A stretch of DNA of 64,000 nt from the NCBI RefSeq assembly GCF_001426565.1, contig NZ_LMFA01000023.1, positions 62,001 to 126,000 on the forward strand, read 5' to 3'. A program made the position numbers and the translations under genes. Below the pieces are notes generated by a model, which saw only the letters and a list, made by a program, of their open reading frames with translations, searched no databases and was not told the origin of the DNA. Below, piece by piece: positions 40,991 to 50,015 of this stretch (positions within the stretch are counted from its first letter, which is position 1; each line of letters opens with the position of its first letter). The DNA is from Rhizobium sp. Root482 (GTDB lineage Bacteria > Pseudomonadota > Alphaproteobacteria > Rhizobiales > Rhizobiaceae).

Positions 40991-41241
40991 CATATGTGCA
41001 AGAGACGGAAAAAGGCGCTCGCATCCGACAAATCCGCCCGCAAAGCCAATGATTTTTGCAGCGTTTTGCCCGTTTACCTTTTTTTACCAACTGAAAAATT
41101 TCGGGTGAATTTTCGCCTGAGGCGTGCAAGGATGCGCCCCAGCCAGGCATCCCTCATGGGAGCGGTGGTTCCGCAGACATGTTCCCGAAGAGGAACTTGC
41201 GGGAGGACCCAATAAGATCAATAGCAACACAGGGCTGCACA

Positions 41242-42234
41242 ATGAAAAAAACCCTTCTCGGTCTCCTTGCCTTCTCGATGATGTCCGCGACGGCGCTGGC
41301 CGCCGATATCAAGCCGGCGGTCATCTTCGATCTTGGCGGCAAGTTCGACAAGTCCTTCAATGAAGCGGCCTTCAACGGCGCGGAGAAGTTCAAGGCTGAA
41401 ACCGGCATCGAGTACCGCGAATTCGAAATCGCCAACGACGCGCAGCGCGAGCAGGCGCTTCGCCGCTTTGCCGGCGACGGCAACAATCCGATCGTCATGG
41501 CCGGCTTCTCATGGGGCGCTGCTCTGGAAAAGGTTTCCGCCGAATATCCCGATACGAAGTTCGCCATCATCGACATGGTCACCGACAAGCCGAATGTGAA
41601 GTCGATCGTCTTCAAGGAACAGGAAGGTTCCTATCTCGTGGGCGTGATGGCCGCGATGGCGTCGAAGTCCAAGACGGTCAGCTTCATCGGCGGCATGGAC
41701 ATTCCGCTGATCCATAAATTCGCCTGCGGCTATATCGGCGGCGCGAAATCGGTCGGCCCCGAGGTCAAGGTTCTCGAAGCCTATACCGGCACGACGCCGG
41801 ATGCCTGGAACGATCCGGTCAAGGGTGGCGAAATTGCCAAATCCCAGTTCGACCAGGGCTCGGACGTGGTCTATCACGCAGCCGGCGGCACGGGTGTCGG
41901 TGTCCTGCAGGCGGCGGCAGACGCCGGCAAGCTCGGCATCGGCGTCGATTCCAACCAGAACATGCTCCAGCCGGGCAAGGTTCTGACCTCTATGCTCAAG
42001 CGCGTCGATGTCGCCGTCTATGAGGCGTTCACCGATGCCAAGAACGACAAGTTCGAGTTCGGCATCTCCAATCTCGGTCTCAAGGAAGATGGCGTCGGCT
42101 ATGCCGTCGACGAGAACAACAAGGCCCTGATCACCCCGGAAATGCAGGCTGCGGTCGACAAGGCCAAGGCCGACATCATTGCCGGCACGGTCGAGGTTCA
42201 CGACTACATGTCGGACGAAGCCTGCCCCTATTGA
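41242..42234 (+). CDS. BMP-family nucleoside-binding lipoprotein/periplasmic protein
   Basis: A 330-residue solute-binding protein. Signal peptide MKKTLLGLLAFSMMSATALA (cleavage after ALA) then AADIKPAVIFDLGGKFDKSF, NEAAFNGAEKFKAETG. FSWGAALEKVSAEYPDTKFA and AAGGTGVGVLQAAADAGKLG are typical BMP/PnrA segments. The Cys needed for a lipobox is absent at the cleavage site, so it is periplasmic rather than lipid-anchored. It delivers purine or other nucleosides to the ABC transporter encoded 740 bases downstream. Confidence 0.92.
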   Translation: MKKTLLGLLAFSMMSATALAADIKPAVIFDLGGKFDKSFNEAAFNGAEKFKAETGIEYREFEIANDAQREQALRRFAGDGNNPIVMAGFSWGAALEKVSAEYPDTKFAIIDMVTDKPNVKSIVFKEQEGSYLVGVMAAMASKSKTVSFIGGMDIPLIHKFACGYIGGAKSVGPEVKVLEAYTGTTPDAWNDPVKGGEIAKSQFDQGSDVVYHAAGGTGVGVLQAAADAGKLGIGVDSNQNMLQPGKVLTSMLKRVDVAVYEAFTDAKNDKFEFGISNLGLKEDGVGYAVDENNKALITPEMQAAVDKAKADIIAGTVEVHDYMSDEACPY

Positions 42235-42256
42235 TCGTTTGATGGATTGAATGAAG

Positions 42257-42292
42257 AAGCCGCCGATCCTTTGAGATCGGCGGCTTTTTATT
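42257..42292 (+). terminator. Strong terminator after the BMP gene
   Basis: AAGCCGCCGATC (42257-42268), loop CTTTGA, GATCGGCGGCTTTTT (42275-42289). A long perfect GC stem with five U residues, about 20 bases after the stop. It would separate the BMP gene from the transporter operon. Confidence 0.92.
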
Positions 42293-42310
42293 GGCAGCGC
42301 AGCCCACACC

Positions 42311-42403
42311 TCTCCGTCATGGTCGGGCGCGACCCGACCATCTGCTGGCCCCTCGATGTGACGAGAGGGTGATAGATCCTCGGGTCAAGCCCGATGACGG
42401 AGA
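42311..42403. repeat. Rhizobial intergenic palindromic repeat
   Basis: TCTCCGTCATGGTCGGGC (from 42311) and its near reverse complement GCCCGATGACGGAGA (to 42403) are the arms, with GACCCGA / TCGGGTC pairs inside. Palindromic elements with the GTCATC-CTCGGGCTTGACCCGAG core recur hundreds of times in intergenic regions of rhizobia and other alphaproteobacteria. This one lies between the BMP terminator and slyX. Confidence 0.7.
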
Positions 42404-42488
42404 ATGCGAGGCGGTCTCTCGGTATCCAACAATTGGTCAAGATATGTGGCCGTTTGCGCTGCCGGGGAAAGCTGCAAGTTTTTGCGGC

Positions 42489-42698
42489 TCAGTAATGCGG
42501 CGGGCGGGTGTTTGCCGGCGCCTCGATGCTCTGTTCCTCCAGGTTGAGGAACCGCTCGGTCAGGCGGTCGAGCTTGGCGCGGGTCTGCTCCACGACCTTC
42601 CACTGCTCCGTCAACTGGTCCGAAAGCTCCTCGATGACCTTCGCCTGATGCGCGATCGTCTCCTCGAGCCGGGTGATGCGTTCGTGATCTTCGCTCAT
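42489..42698 (-). CDS. slyX: SlyX family protein
   Basis: A 69-residue coiled-coil protein, MSEDHERITRLEETIAHQAK, VIEELSDQLTEQWKVVEQTR, AKLDRLTERFLNLEEQSIEA. Length, heptad pattern and Pro-rich end PANTRPPHY match SlyX, a small conserved protein of unknown function. The open frame extends to 43238 across the neighbouring gap, but ATG 42698 is the family-like start. It is convergent with the repeat and divergent from the transporter operon. Confidence 0.88.
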   Translation of the reverse strand: MSEDHERITRLEETIAHQAKVIEELSDQLTEQWKVVEQTRAKLDRLTERFLNLEEQSIEAPANTRPPHY

Positions 42699-42891
42699 GA
42701 TCTTCCTTGCCAGCCATTTTTGTGCAGGGCTTTCCCTAGCATATCCACATGAAGGATAAAGGCCGCAGAGCCGCGCTCTTGCCTTTCGCCGGCAAGCGGT
42801 TAAATCGCGCTGGACTCTCCTGGCCGAACTGGGAAGAGTAGGCGGCCTGCGATTTTTGGACTTCCGTGCCCGGATTTCGATGCTAAACTTA

Positions 42892-42903
42892 TACCAATTG
42901 GTA
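42892..42903. promoter_or_regulatory. Palindromic operator-like site of the nucleoside operon
   Basis: TACCAATTGGTA is a perfect 12-base palindrome 72 bases before the ABC ATPase start. A related TACCAACTG lies upstream of the BMP gene (41085-41093), so the same regulator, possibly of GntR type, may control both units. Confidence 0.55.
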
Positions 42904-42974
42904 AAAAAATCGACGCCTGGACCGCGACCCTTGGGAGCGTGAAGAACCGGGCCGACTTGGGGACATTGGTCAGC

Positions 42975-44510
42975 ATGAGCGATATTGCCATCGAGTTGCG
43001 CGGCATCGACAAGAGCTTCGGCCTTGTCCATGCCAACAAAAACATCGACCTGACCGTCCGCAAGGGCACCATTCACGGGATCATTGGCGAAAACGGCGCC
43101 GGCAAATCGACGCTCATGTCGATCCTCTACGGCTTCTATCAGGCCGATCGCGGCGATATCCTCATCGATGGCAAGAAGGTGACCATCAAGGATCCGAATG
43201 CTGCCATCGCCAGCGGCATCGGCATGGTGCATCAGCATTTCATGCTGGTCGAAAATTTCACGGTGCTGGAAAACGTCATGCTCGGCGCCGAGGGCAGCCA
43301 GGTCCTCAATGCCAGCATTTCAAGGGCGCGCCTTGAGCTGAAGCGGCTGGAGCACGAATATGCGCTGGAGGTGAATCCGGATGCGCTGATCGAGGAATTG
43401 CCGGTCGGCCTGCAGCAGCGCGTCGAGATTTTGAAGGCGCTCTACCGCAAGGCCGATATCCTCATTCTCGACGAGCCCACGGGCGTTCTCACGCCCCCGG
43501 AGGCCGACCACCTGTTCCGCATCCTCGGCCAGTTGAAGGAGCAGGGAAAGACGGTGATCTTCATCACCCACAAACTGCGGGAGATCATGGCGATCACCGA
43601 CGAGGTCTCGGTCATGCGCCGCGGCGAGATGGTGGCGACCCGCAAGACGAAGGAAACCTCGGTGGAGGAACTCGCCGAATTGATGGTCGGCCGCCGCGTC
43701 CTGCTGCGTGTCGACAAGGGCGAGGCCCATCCGGGTGAGGTCAAGCTCGCTGTAGAGGGCCTGACGGTGCGCGACAGCCGCGGCGTCACCATGGTCGACA
43801 ATGTCTCCTTCAACCTGCGTGCCGGCGAAATCGTCGGCATTGCCGGCGTGGCCGGCAACGGCCAGTCGGAACTGCTGGAGGCGATTTCAGGCATCCGCAA
43901 GGCGGTCAGCGGCAAGGTCCTGCTCGGTGGCGCTGCCATCGACGTCACCGGCCATGCCGATCCCGCCGAACTGCGCGAGCGCGGCCTCGCCCATGTTCCG
44001 GAAGATCGGCACCATGTCGGCCTCGTCCTGAAATTCGAGGAAAGCGAGAACGGCATTCTCGGCTATCACCGCGACAAGCGCTATCTGAACGGCGCCTTTC
44101 TCGACATGAAGGCGATAAAGGCCGATGCCGAGGAGAAGATCAGGAAATATGACATCAGGCCGCCCAATCCGCGGCTGAAGACCGCCAATTTCTCCGGCGG
44201 CAACCAGCAGAAGATCGTCCTTGCCCGCGAAATGGAGCGCAATCCCGAAGTGCTGATCATCGGTCAGCCCACGCGCGGCGTCGATGTCGGCGCCATCGAA
44301 TTCATCCACAAGCGGATCATCGAAATGCGCGACCAGGGCAAGGCGGTGCTTCTCGTTTCCGTCGAACTCGATGAAATCCGCGCTTTGTCCGACCGTATCC
44401 TCGTCATGTTCGCCGGCCGCATCGTCGGCGAGCGCGAACCGGATGCGACCGAAGGCGAATTGGGGCTCTTGATGGCCGGGATAGAGGAAAATCGGGAGGC
44501 CGCCGAATGA
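42975..44510 (+). CDS. Nucleoside ABC transporter ATPase (two ABC domains)
   Basis: A 511-residue protein from ATG 42975 (MSDIAIELRGIDKSFG). First domain: Walker A GENGAGKST, GLQQRVEILKALYRKADILI as signature-like, Walker B ILILDEPTGVLTPPEA. Second domain: Walker A lacks the Lys (GVAGNGQSELLEA), but signature FSGGNQQKIVLA and LIIGQPTRGVDVGA are intact. One consensus and one degenerate site is the standard form of BMP-dependent sugar-type nucleoside importers (NupA/YufO-like). It begins the seven-gene operon to deoA. Confidence 0.93.
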   Translation: MSDIAIELRGIDKSFGLVHANKNIDLTVRKGTIHGIIGENGAGKSTLMSILYGFYQADRGDILIDGKKVTIKDPNAAIASGIGMVHQHFMLVENFTVLENVMLGAEGSQVLNASISRARLELKRLEHEYALEVNPDALIEELPVGLQQRVEILKALYRKADILILDEPTGVLTPPEADHLFRILGQLKEQGKTVIFITHKLREIMAITDEVSVMRRGEMVATRKTKETSVEELAELMVGRRVLLRVDKGEAHPGEVKLAVEGLTVRDSRGVTMVDNVSFNLRAGEIVGIAGVAGNGQSELLEAISGIRKAVSGKVLLGGAAIDVTGHADPAELRERGLAHVPEDRHHVGLVLKFEESENGILGYHRDKRYLNGAFLDMKAIKADAEEKIRKYDIRPPNPRLKTANFSGGNQQKIVLAREMERNPEVLIIGQPTRGVDVGAIEFIHKRIIEMRDQGKAVLLVSVELDEIRALSDRILVMFAGRIVGEREPDATEGELGLLMAGIEENREAAE

Positions 44511-45640
44511 GCAATCCCTATGCGAAGCTGCCGGCCTGGGCGGAATATGGGCTCATCCCGCTGGTCAATCTCGTCGTCGCCTTCCTGGTGGCCGGGCTCG
44601 TCGTGCTTCTGGTCGGGGAAAATCCGCTGGAAGCCGCCTATCATATGGTCAACGGTGCTTTCGGCCGGGGCGAATATATCGGCTTCACGCTCTATTATGC
44701 CACGACCTTCATCTTCACCGGCCTCTCGGTGGCGGTGGCCTTCCATGCCGGGCTTTTCAATATCGGCAGCGAAGGACAGGCCTATATCGGCGGCATCGGT
44801 GTTGCACTGGTCTGCCTCTGGTTTGACGCGACCATGCCGTGGTTTATCGTCTTTCCGCTGGCGATCGTCGGATCGGCGCTGTTCGGGGCGCTCTGGGCTT
44901 TCCTGCCCGGCTGGCTGCAGGCAAAGCGCGGCAGCCATATCGTCATCACCACCATCATGTTCAATTTCATCGCCTCGAGCCTGATGGTCTATCTGCTCAC
45001 CCGCGTCCTGAAGCCGCTCGGTTCGATGGCGCCGCAGACCCGCACCTTCGAGGCGGGCGGCCAATTGCCGAAGCTCGACTGGCTCCTGTCCATCTTCGGC
45101 CTCGATATCGGCAATGCGCCGTTCAACGTGTCCTTCCTTCTTGCACTGCTTGCCGCCTTTGCGGTCTGGGCGCTGATCTGGCGCACCCGGTTCGGCTATG
45201 AAATGCGCACCATGGGCCACAGCCCTTCGGCCGGGCGCTATGCCGGTATCAGCGAGACCCGCATCATCATCATCGTCATGATGATTTCCGGCGGCCTGGC
45301 CGGGATGATGGCGCTGAACCCGATCATGGGCGAGCAGTTCCGCATGCAGCTGGATTTCGTGCAGGGTGCGGGTTTCGTCGGCATCGCCGTGGCGCTGATG
45401 GGACGGTCGCATCCGGCCGGCATCATCCCGGCGGCGATACTCTTCGGCATGCTCTACCAGGGCGGCGCCGAGATTGCTTTCGAAATGCCGTCGATCTCGC
45501 GCGACATGATCGTCATCATCCAGGGCCTCGTCATACTCTTTGCCGGCGCGCTCGAAAACATGTTCCGCCCGGCGATCGGCCGTGCCTTCGCCGGGCTTGG
45601 CCGCCGGTCGGCTCCAGCCGTACAGACAGGGGGAGCCTGA
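44507..45640 (+). CDS. Nucleoside ABC transporter permease 1
   Basis: A 377-residue membrane protein starting MSNPYAKLPAWAEYGLIPLV, with about 8-10 hydrophobic segments, for example residues 13-38 and 70-95, and the BPD_transp_2 permease segment GFVGIAVALMGRSHPAGIIP near residue 290. It forms half of the inner-membrane channel of the nucleoside importer with the next gene. The start overlaps the ATPase stop by four bases. Confidence 0.92.
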   Translation: MSNPYAKLPAWAEYGLIPLVNLVVAFLVAGLVVLLVGENPLEAAYHMVNGAFGRGEYIGFTLYYATTFIFTGLSVAVAFHAGLFNIGSEGQAYIGGIGVALVCLWFDATMPWFIVFPLAIVGSALFGALWAFLPGWLQAKRGSHIVITTIMFNFIASSLMVYLLTRVLKPLGSMAPQTRTFEAGGQLPKLDWLLSIFGLDIGNAPFNVSFLLALLAAFAVWALIWRTRFGYEMRTMGHSPSAGRYAGISETRIIIIVMMISGGLAGMMALNPIMGEQFRMQLDFVQGAGFVGIAVALMGRSHPAGIIPAAILFGMLYQGGAEIAFEMPSISRDMIVIIQGLVILFAGALENMFRPAIGRAFAGLGRRSAPAVQTGGA

Positions 45641-45643
45641 GCC

Positions 45644-46615
45644 ATGGACCTGTTCCAGACCATCATCGCGATCCTCGAATCGACCATCCGCGTCTCCGTG
45701 CCGCTGATCTTTGCGGCGCTGGGCGGGTTGTTCACCGAACGGGCGGGCGTGTTCGATATCAGCCTCGAGGGCAAGATGCTCGGAGCCGCCTTCGCGGCCG
45801 GTGCCGTTGCCGCCGTCAGTGGCTCCGTCATGGCCGGATTGCTGGCCGCCATCCTGATTTCGGTACTTCTGTCCCTCGTCCACGGCTATGCCTCGATCAC
45901 CCAGCGCGGCAGCCAGATCGTTTCCGGCGTCGCCATCAATTTCGTCGTTGCCGGCTCCACCGTCATTCTCGGCGAAGCCTGGTTCCGCCAGGGCGGCCGC
46001 ACGCCGGCGCTTTCAGGCGATGCGCGTTTCCAGACGGTGACCTTGCCCTTTGCCGAAGCGGTCAAGGACGTGCCGATCCTCGGGCCGATCTACTCGGACC
46101 TGCTTTCCGGCCACTTCATCCTCACCTATCTGGCCTTCGCCATGGTGCCGTTCAGCTGGTGGGTCCTCTACCGCACGCGGTTTGGCCTGCGCCTGCGCGC
46201 CGTCGGCGAAAATCCCGGCGCCGTCGATACGGCCGGCATTTCGGTGATCTGGCTGCGCTACCGCGCAGTCATCTGCGCCGGCATATTGTGCGGTTTTGCC
46301 GGGGCCTATCTATCACTTGCCATGAGCGCCGGCTTCGTCAAGGGCATGACCGCCGGCAAGGGCTATATCGCGCTTGCCGCGCTGATCTTCGCGAAATGGC
46401 GGCCGCTCAATATCATGCTCGCCTGCCTGCTGTTCGGCTTCCTCGATGCGCTGGCGATCCGGTTGCAGGGCAATCCGCTGCCGCTGATCGGCCAGGTGCC
46501 GGTGCAATTGATGCAGGCGCTGCCCTATATCCTGACCGTCATCCTGCTTGCCGGCTTCATCGGCAAGGCGATCCCGCCGAAAGCCGGCGGCATACCCTAT
46601 GTGAAGGAGCGCTGA
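45644..46615 (+). CDS. Nucleoside ABC transporter permease 2
   Basis: A 323-residue membrane protein, MDLFQTIIAILESTIRVSVP, with FTERAGVFDISLEGKMLGAA and GLRLRAVGENPGAVDTAGIS, and about eight hydrophobic segments. The family is BPD_transp_2, partner of the preceding permease (YufQ/NupC-like position). Three bases separate it from permease 1 and the next gene follows two bases after its stop. Confidence 0.92.
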   Translation: MDLFQTIIAILESTIRVSVPLIFAALGGLFTERAGVFDISLEGKMLGAAFAAGAVAAVSGSVMAGLLAAILISVLLSLVHGYASITQRGSQIVSGVAINFVVAGSTVILGEAWFRQGGRTPALSGDARFQTVTLPFAEAVKDVPILGPIYSDLLSGHFILTYLAFAMVPFSWWVLYRTRFGLRLRAVGENPGAVDTAGISVIWLRYRAVICAGILCGFAGAYLSLAMSAGFVKGMTAGKGYIALAALIFAKWRPLNIMLACLLFGFLDALAIRLQGNPLPLIGQVPVQLMQALPYILTVILLAGFIGKAIPPKAGGIPYVKER

Positions 46616-46617
46616 CC

Positions 46618-47010
46618 ATGGAAACCGAACTCTTCGAAGCGGCGCGCGAGGCCATGGCCAAGGCCCATGCGCCCTATTCCAAATTCCCTGTGGGTGCGGC
46701 CATTCGCGCCGAGGACGGGCAGATCTATACCGGCGCCAATATCGAGAACCTGTCCTTTCCGGAAGGCTGGTGCGCCGAAACCACGGCGATCAGTCATATG
46801 GTCATGGCCGGCCAGCGCAAGATCGTCGAGGTTGCCGTGATCGCCGAGAAGCTGGCGCTCTGCCCGCCCTGCGGCGGCTGTCGCCAGCGGCTGGCGGAAT
46901 TTTCCGGCGCCAGCACCCGCATCTATCTCTGTGACGAAACCGGCGTGAAGAAGACGCTCGCCTTGTCCGATCTCTTGCCGCACTCGTTCGAGACCGAGAT
47001 TCTCGGATGA
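46618..47010 (+). CDS. cdd: Cytidine deaminase
   Basis: A 130-residue homotetrameric-type cytidine deaminase. Zinc ligands C52, C85 and C88 and catalytic E54 are present in WCAETTAIS and CPPCGGCRQRLAEF. KFPVGAAIRAEDGQIYTGAN is the substrate-binding part. It converts cytidine and deoxycytidine to uridine and deoxyuridine. Encoded between the permease and punA (four-base overlap with punA), it acts on imported nucleosides. Confidence 0.95.
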   Translation: METELFEAAREAMAKAHAPYSKFPVGAAIRAEDGQIYTGANIENLSFPEGWCAETTAISHMVMAGQRKIVEVAVIAEKLALCPPCGGCRQRLAEFSGASTRIYLCDETGVKKTLALSDLLPHSFETEILG

Positions 47011-47804
47011 CCGCCGCTGCCGAGATGCTGAAGCAACGGCTTTCCGGCTTTTCTCCGCGCTACGGCATCGTGCTCGGCTCTGGCCTCGGCTCGCTTGTGG
47101 AGGCGGTGAGCGCGCCGCAGCGTATATCCTATGCGGATATTCCGAGCTTCCCGATCAGCGCTGTTTCCGGTCATGCCGGCGAACTGGTGGCGGGTACAAT
47201 CGGCGGCGTGCCGGTGGTGGTGCTGTCCGGCCGCGTTCATTATTACGAGCGCGGCGATGCCAATGCGATGCGAGTGCCGATCGAAACCATGAAGGCGCTT
47301 GGGATCGAGACGCTGATCCTCACCAATTCCGCCGGTTCGCTCCGCGAAGACCTGCCACCGGGATCGGTGATGCAGATCACCGACCACATCAATTTCTCCG
47401 GCGCCAGCCCGCTGATCGGCGAGGAGAGCGATGCTCGCTTCGTCGGCCTGACCTCGGCCTATGATATCGAAATGGCCGCGCGCATGCGGGCCGCCGCCAT
47501 CCAACTCGATATCCCGCTTGGCTCCGGCGTCTATATGTGGTTTTCCGGGCCGAATTTCGAAACCCCGGCGGAAATCCGCATGGCGCGCATTCTCGGTGCC
47601 GATGCGGTGGGCATGTCGACGGTGCCCGAGGTTATCCTGGCGCGGTTCTTCGGGATGAAGGTGGCGGCCGCGTCCGTCATTACCAATTACGGGGCGGGCA
47701 TGACGGGCGGCGAACTCAGCCATCACGAGACCAAGGACATGGCACCGGTCGGCGGTCGGCATCTGGCGTCGATCCTGACGGAAATGATTTCTGCTTCGGC
47801 CTGA
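47007..47804 (+). CDS. punA: Purine-nucleoside phosphorylase
   Basis: A 265-residue enzyme of the trimeric PNP family. GIVLGSGLGSLVEAV is the phosphate-binding loop, VSGHAGELVAGTIGG, LSGRVHYYERGDANAMRVPI (His), LILTNSAGSLREDLPPGSVM and AASVITNYGAGMTGGELSHH are the family active-site segments. It cleaves purine nucleosides with phosphate to base and (deoxy)ribose 1-phosphate, feeding DeoB and DeoC. The ATG overlaps the cdd stop. Confidence 0.95.
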   Translation: MTAAAEMLKQRLSGFSPRYGIVLGSGLGSLVEAVSAPQRISYADIPSFPISAVSGHAGELVAGTIGGVPVVVLSGRVHYYERGDANAMRVPIETMKALGIETLILTNSAGSLREDLPPGSVMQITDHINFSGASPLIGEESDARFVGLTSAYDIEMAARMRAAAIQLDIPLGSGVYMWFSGPNFETPAEIRMARILGADAVGMSTVPEVILARFFGMKVAAASVITNYGAGMTGGELSHHETKDMAPVGGRHLASILTEMISASA

Positions 47805-47925
47805 AAAGCCGAACCGGCCTTCGCATCTCATGACTTTGCCTCGCCGCTCCAAGTCTATAGAACAACCGTTCGTGATCGCGCTTTCGGTCGCGGCCCATCG
47901 TGAACAGCAATGGACGGACCAGATG

Positions 47926-48699
47926 ATGCCCGAAGCCAATAATCGCCAGACCGCCGCACTCGCTCTGTCGCTGCTCGATCTCACCGACCTGACGGAGGAT
48001 TGCACGCCGGCCGCCATCGAAAAACTCTGTGCCTCTGCCCGCACGGCGCATGGCAATACCGCGGCGATCTGCATCTGGCCGCGTTTCGTCGCCCAGGCCC
48101 GGTCGATCCTTGGAGCCAACAGCGCGGTAAAGATCGCCACCGTGGTGAATTTCCCCTCCGGCGGCCTGCCGGTCGAAACCGTTGTCGCGGAAACCCGCCA
48201 GGCAATTGCCGATGGCGCCGACGAGATCGATCTGGTCATCCCCTACCGCGCCTTCATGGCCGGGGACGAGCAGGCGGTGCGCACGATGATATCGGCAGTC
48301 CGCCAGGCCTGCCCGGCGCCGGTCTTGCTCAAGACAATCCTGGAAACCGGAGAATTGAAGGATCGCGACCTGATCCGCAATGCGTCCCATATCGCCATCC
48401 AGGAAGGCGCCGATTTCATCAAGACGTCCACCGGCAAGGTCCCCGTCAATGCGACGCTGGAGGCGGCCGATATCATGCTGACCTGCATCCGCGAGAGCGG
48501 CCGCAAGGTTGGCTTCAAGCCGGCCGGCGGCGTGCGCACCGTCGGCGATGCTCGTCTCTATCTCAACCTGGCCTCGACCATTCATGGCCCGGACTGGCCG
48601 ATGCCTTCGACATTCCGCTTCGGCGCCTCCGGCTTGCTCACGGATATTCTCGCCGTGCTCGACGGTCGCGAGCCGGTCGCCGGTGCCACGGCCTATTGA
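47926..48699 (+). CDS. deoC: Deoxyribose-phosphate aldolase
   Basis: About 257 residues from ATG 47926 (an ATG at 47923 and a longer form to 47830 are possible). The Schiff-base lysine is in FIKTSTGKVPVNATLE, and LKTILETGELKDRDLI carries the second active-site Lys. Segment KVGFKPAGGVRTVGDARLYL is the phosphate-binding end of the TIM barrel. It cleaves 2-deoxyribose 5-phosphate to glyceraldehyde 3-phosphate and acetaldehyde, ending deoxynucleoside catabolism. Confidence 0.95.
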   Translation: MPEANNRQTAALALSLLDLTDLTEDCTPAAIEKLCASARTAHGNTAAICIWPRFVAQARSILGANSAVKIATVVNFPSGGLPVETVVAETRQAIADGADEIDLVIPYRAFMAGDEQAVRTMISAVRQACPAPVLLKTILETGELKDRDLIRNASHIAIQEGADFIKTSTGKVPVNATLEAADIMLTCIRESGRKVGFKPAGGVRTVGDARLYLNLASTIHGPDWPMPSTFRFGASGLLTDILAVLDGREPVAGATAY

Positions 48700-48701
48700 C
48701 G

Positions 48702-50015
48702 ATGATCCCGCAGGAAATCATCCGGATCAAGCGCGACGGAGGCACGCTCGGAGGGGCGGAGATCGCCAGCTTCATCCACGGCCTCGCCGATGGATCGATT
48801 TCCGAGGGACAGGTGGCCGCCTTCGCCATGGCCGTCTGGTTTTCCGGCATGAGCCTTGACGAGACCGTGGCCTTGACGCTTGCCATGCGCGACAGCGGCG
48901 CCGTGCTCTCCTGGGCGGATATGGATCGCCCGGTCGCCGACAAGCATTCGACAGGCGGCGTCGGCGACAATGTCTCCCTGATGCTGGCGCCGATCGCCGC
49001 AGCCTGCGGCCTTGCCGTGCCGATGATTTCCGGCCGGGGGCTTGGCCATACCGGCGGTACGCTCGACAAGCTGGAATCCATCCCGGGCTATGACATCAAG
49101 CCCTCCGAGACGCTGTTCCGGCAGACGGTGAGGGAGGCCGGCTGCGCCATCATCGGCCAGACCGCGGACCTCGCCCCTGCCGACCGTCGCCTCTATGCCA
49201 TCCGCGATGTCACGGCGACGGTCGATTCCGTGCCGCTGATCACCGCCTCCATCCTGTCGAAGAAGCTGGCCGCCGGGCTGCAATCGCTGGTGCTCGACGT
49301 CAAGATCGGCAGTGGCGCCTTCATGACCGGGCTTGAGGAGGCGGAAACGCTTGCTCGGTCCCTGGTTGGCGTCGCCAATGGCGCGGGCGTCCGCACAACG
49401 GCTTTGATCACCGACATGAACGAGCCCTTGGCGGATGCCGCCGGCAATGCTCTGGAAATCGAAAACTGCCTGGCGTTCCTGCGCGGCGAAAAGGCCGGGA
49501 CCCGGCTTGAAACGGTGGTCTTGTCCTTTGCCGCCGAAATGCTCACGACGTCCGGCCTCGTGGCTGACCCTGCTGAAGCCATGCCTATTGCGCGTAGGGC
49601 GCTGAAGAGCGGTGCGGCGCTCGAACATTTCGGTCGCATGGTTCGGTGTCTGGGCGGGCCGGGCGATTTTGTCGAGCGTTCGCAATCCTACCTGGCAAAA
49701 GCGCCTGTCATCCTTCCCGTCAAGGCGGAGAGGGGCGGGTTCCTGGAGGCCTGCGATGCCCGTGCAATCGGCATGGAGGTCATCGCGCTTGGTGGTGGCC
49801 GCACCCGACCGGACGAGCCGATCGACCATCGCGTCGGATTCAGTGGTTTGAGACCGCTGGGTACGAAAGTCGAGGCAGGCGAACCCTTCGCCTTCGTCCA
49901 TGCGGCAAGCGGGGATCAGGCCGAGAAGGCCCGCGCCCGGCTTGTCGAAATCTACGCGGTGGGCGACGAAACGCCCGCCGGGCGCCCCACGGTGCTTTCC
50001 AGGATCAGCGGTTGA
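48702..50015 (+). CDS. deoA: Thymidine phosphorylase
   Basis: A 437-residue enzyme, MIPQEIIRIKRDGGTLGGAE, with the phosphorylase signature SGRGLGHTGGTLDKLESIPG, KHSTGGVGDNVSLMLAPIAA and DLAPADRRLYAIRDVTATVD. It splits thymidine and deoxyuridine with phosphate. Two bases separate it from deoC. It ends the plus-strand operon; the 3' end overlaps the convergent protease gene by 11 bases. Confidence 0.95.
   Translation: MIPQEIIRIKRDGGTLGGAEIASFIHGLADGSISEGQVAAFAMAVWFSGMSLDETVALTLAMRDSGAVLSWADMDRPVADKHSTGGVGDNVSLMLAPIAAACGLAVPMISGRGLGHTGGTLDKLESIPGYDIKPSETLFRQTVREAGCAIIGQTADLAPADRRLYAIRDVTATVDSVPLITASILSKKLAAGLQSLVLDVKIGSGAFMTGLEEAETLARSLVGVANGAGVRTTALITDMNEPLADAAGNALEIENCLAFLRGEKAGTRLETVVLSFAAEMLTTSGLVADPAEAMPIARRALKSGAALEHFGRMVRCLGGPGDFVERSQSYLAKAPVILPVKAERGGFLEACDARAIGMEVIALGGGRTRPDEPIDHRVGFSGLRPLGTKVEAGEPFAFVHAASGDQAEKARARLVEIYAVGDETPAGRPTVLSRISG

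Noticed and set aside
38657-40993. 778-codon minus-strand frame
   Set aside because: It is the antisense shadow of the TonB receptor with no start signal or protein-like pattern.
44264-45883. 539-codon minus-strand frame
   Set aside because: It is antisense to the ABC permeases; composition (His/Asp/Arg repeats) is typical of shadow frames in high-GC DNA.
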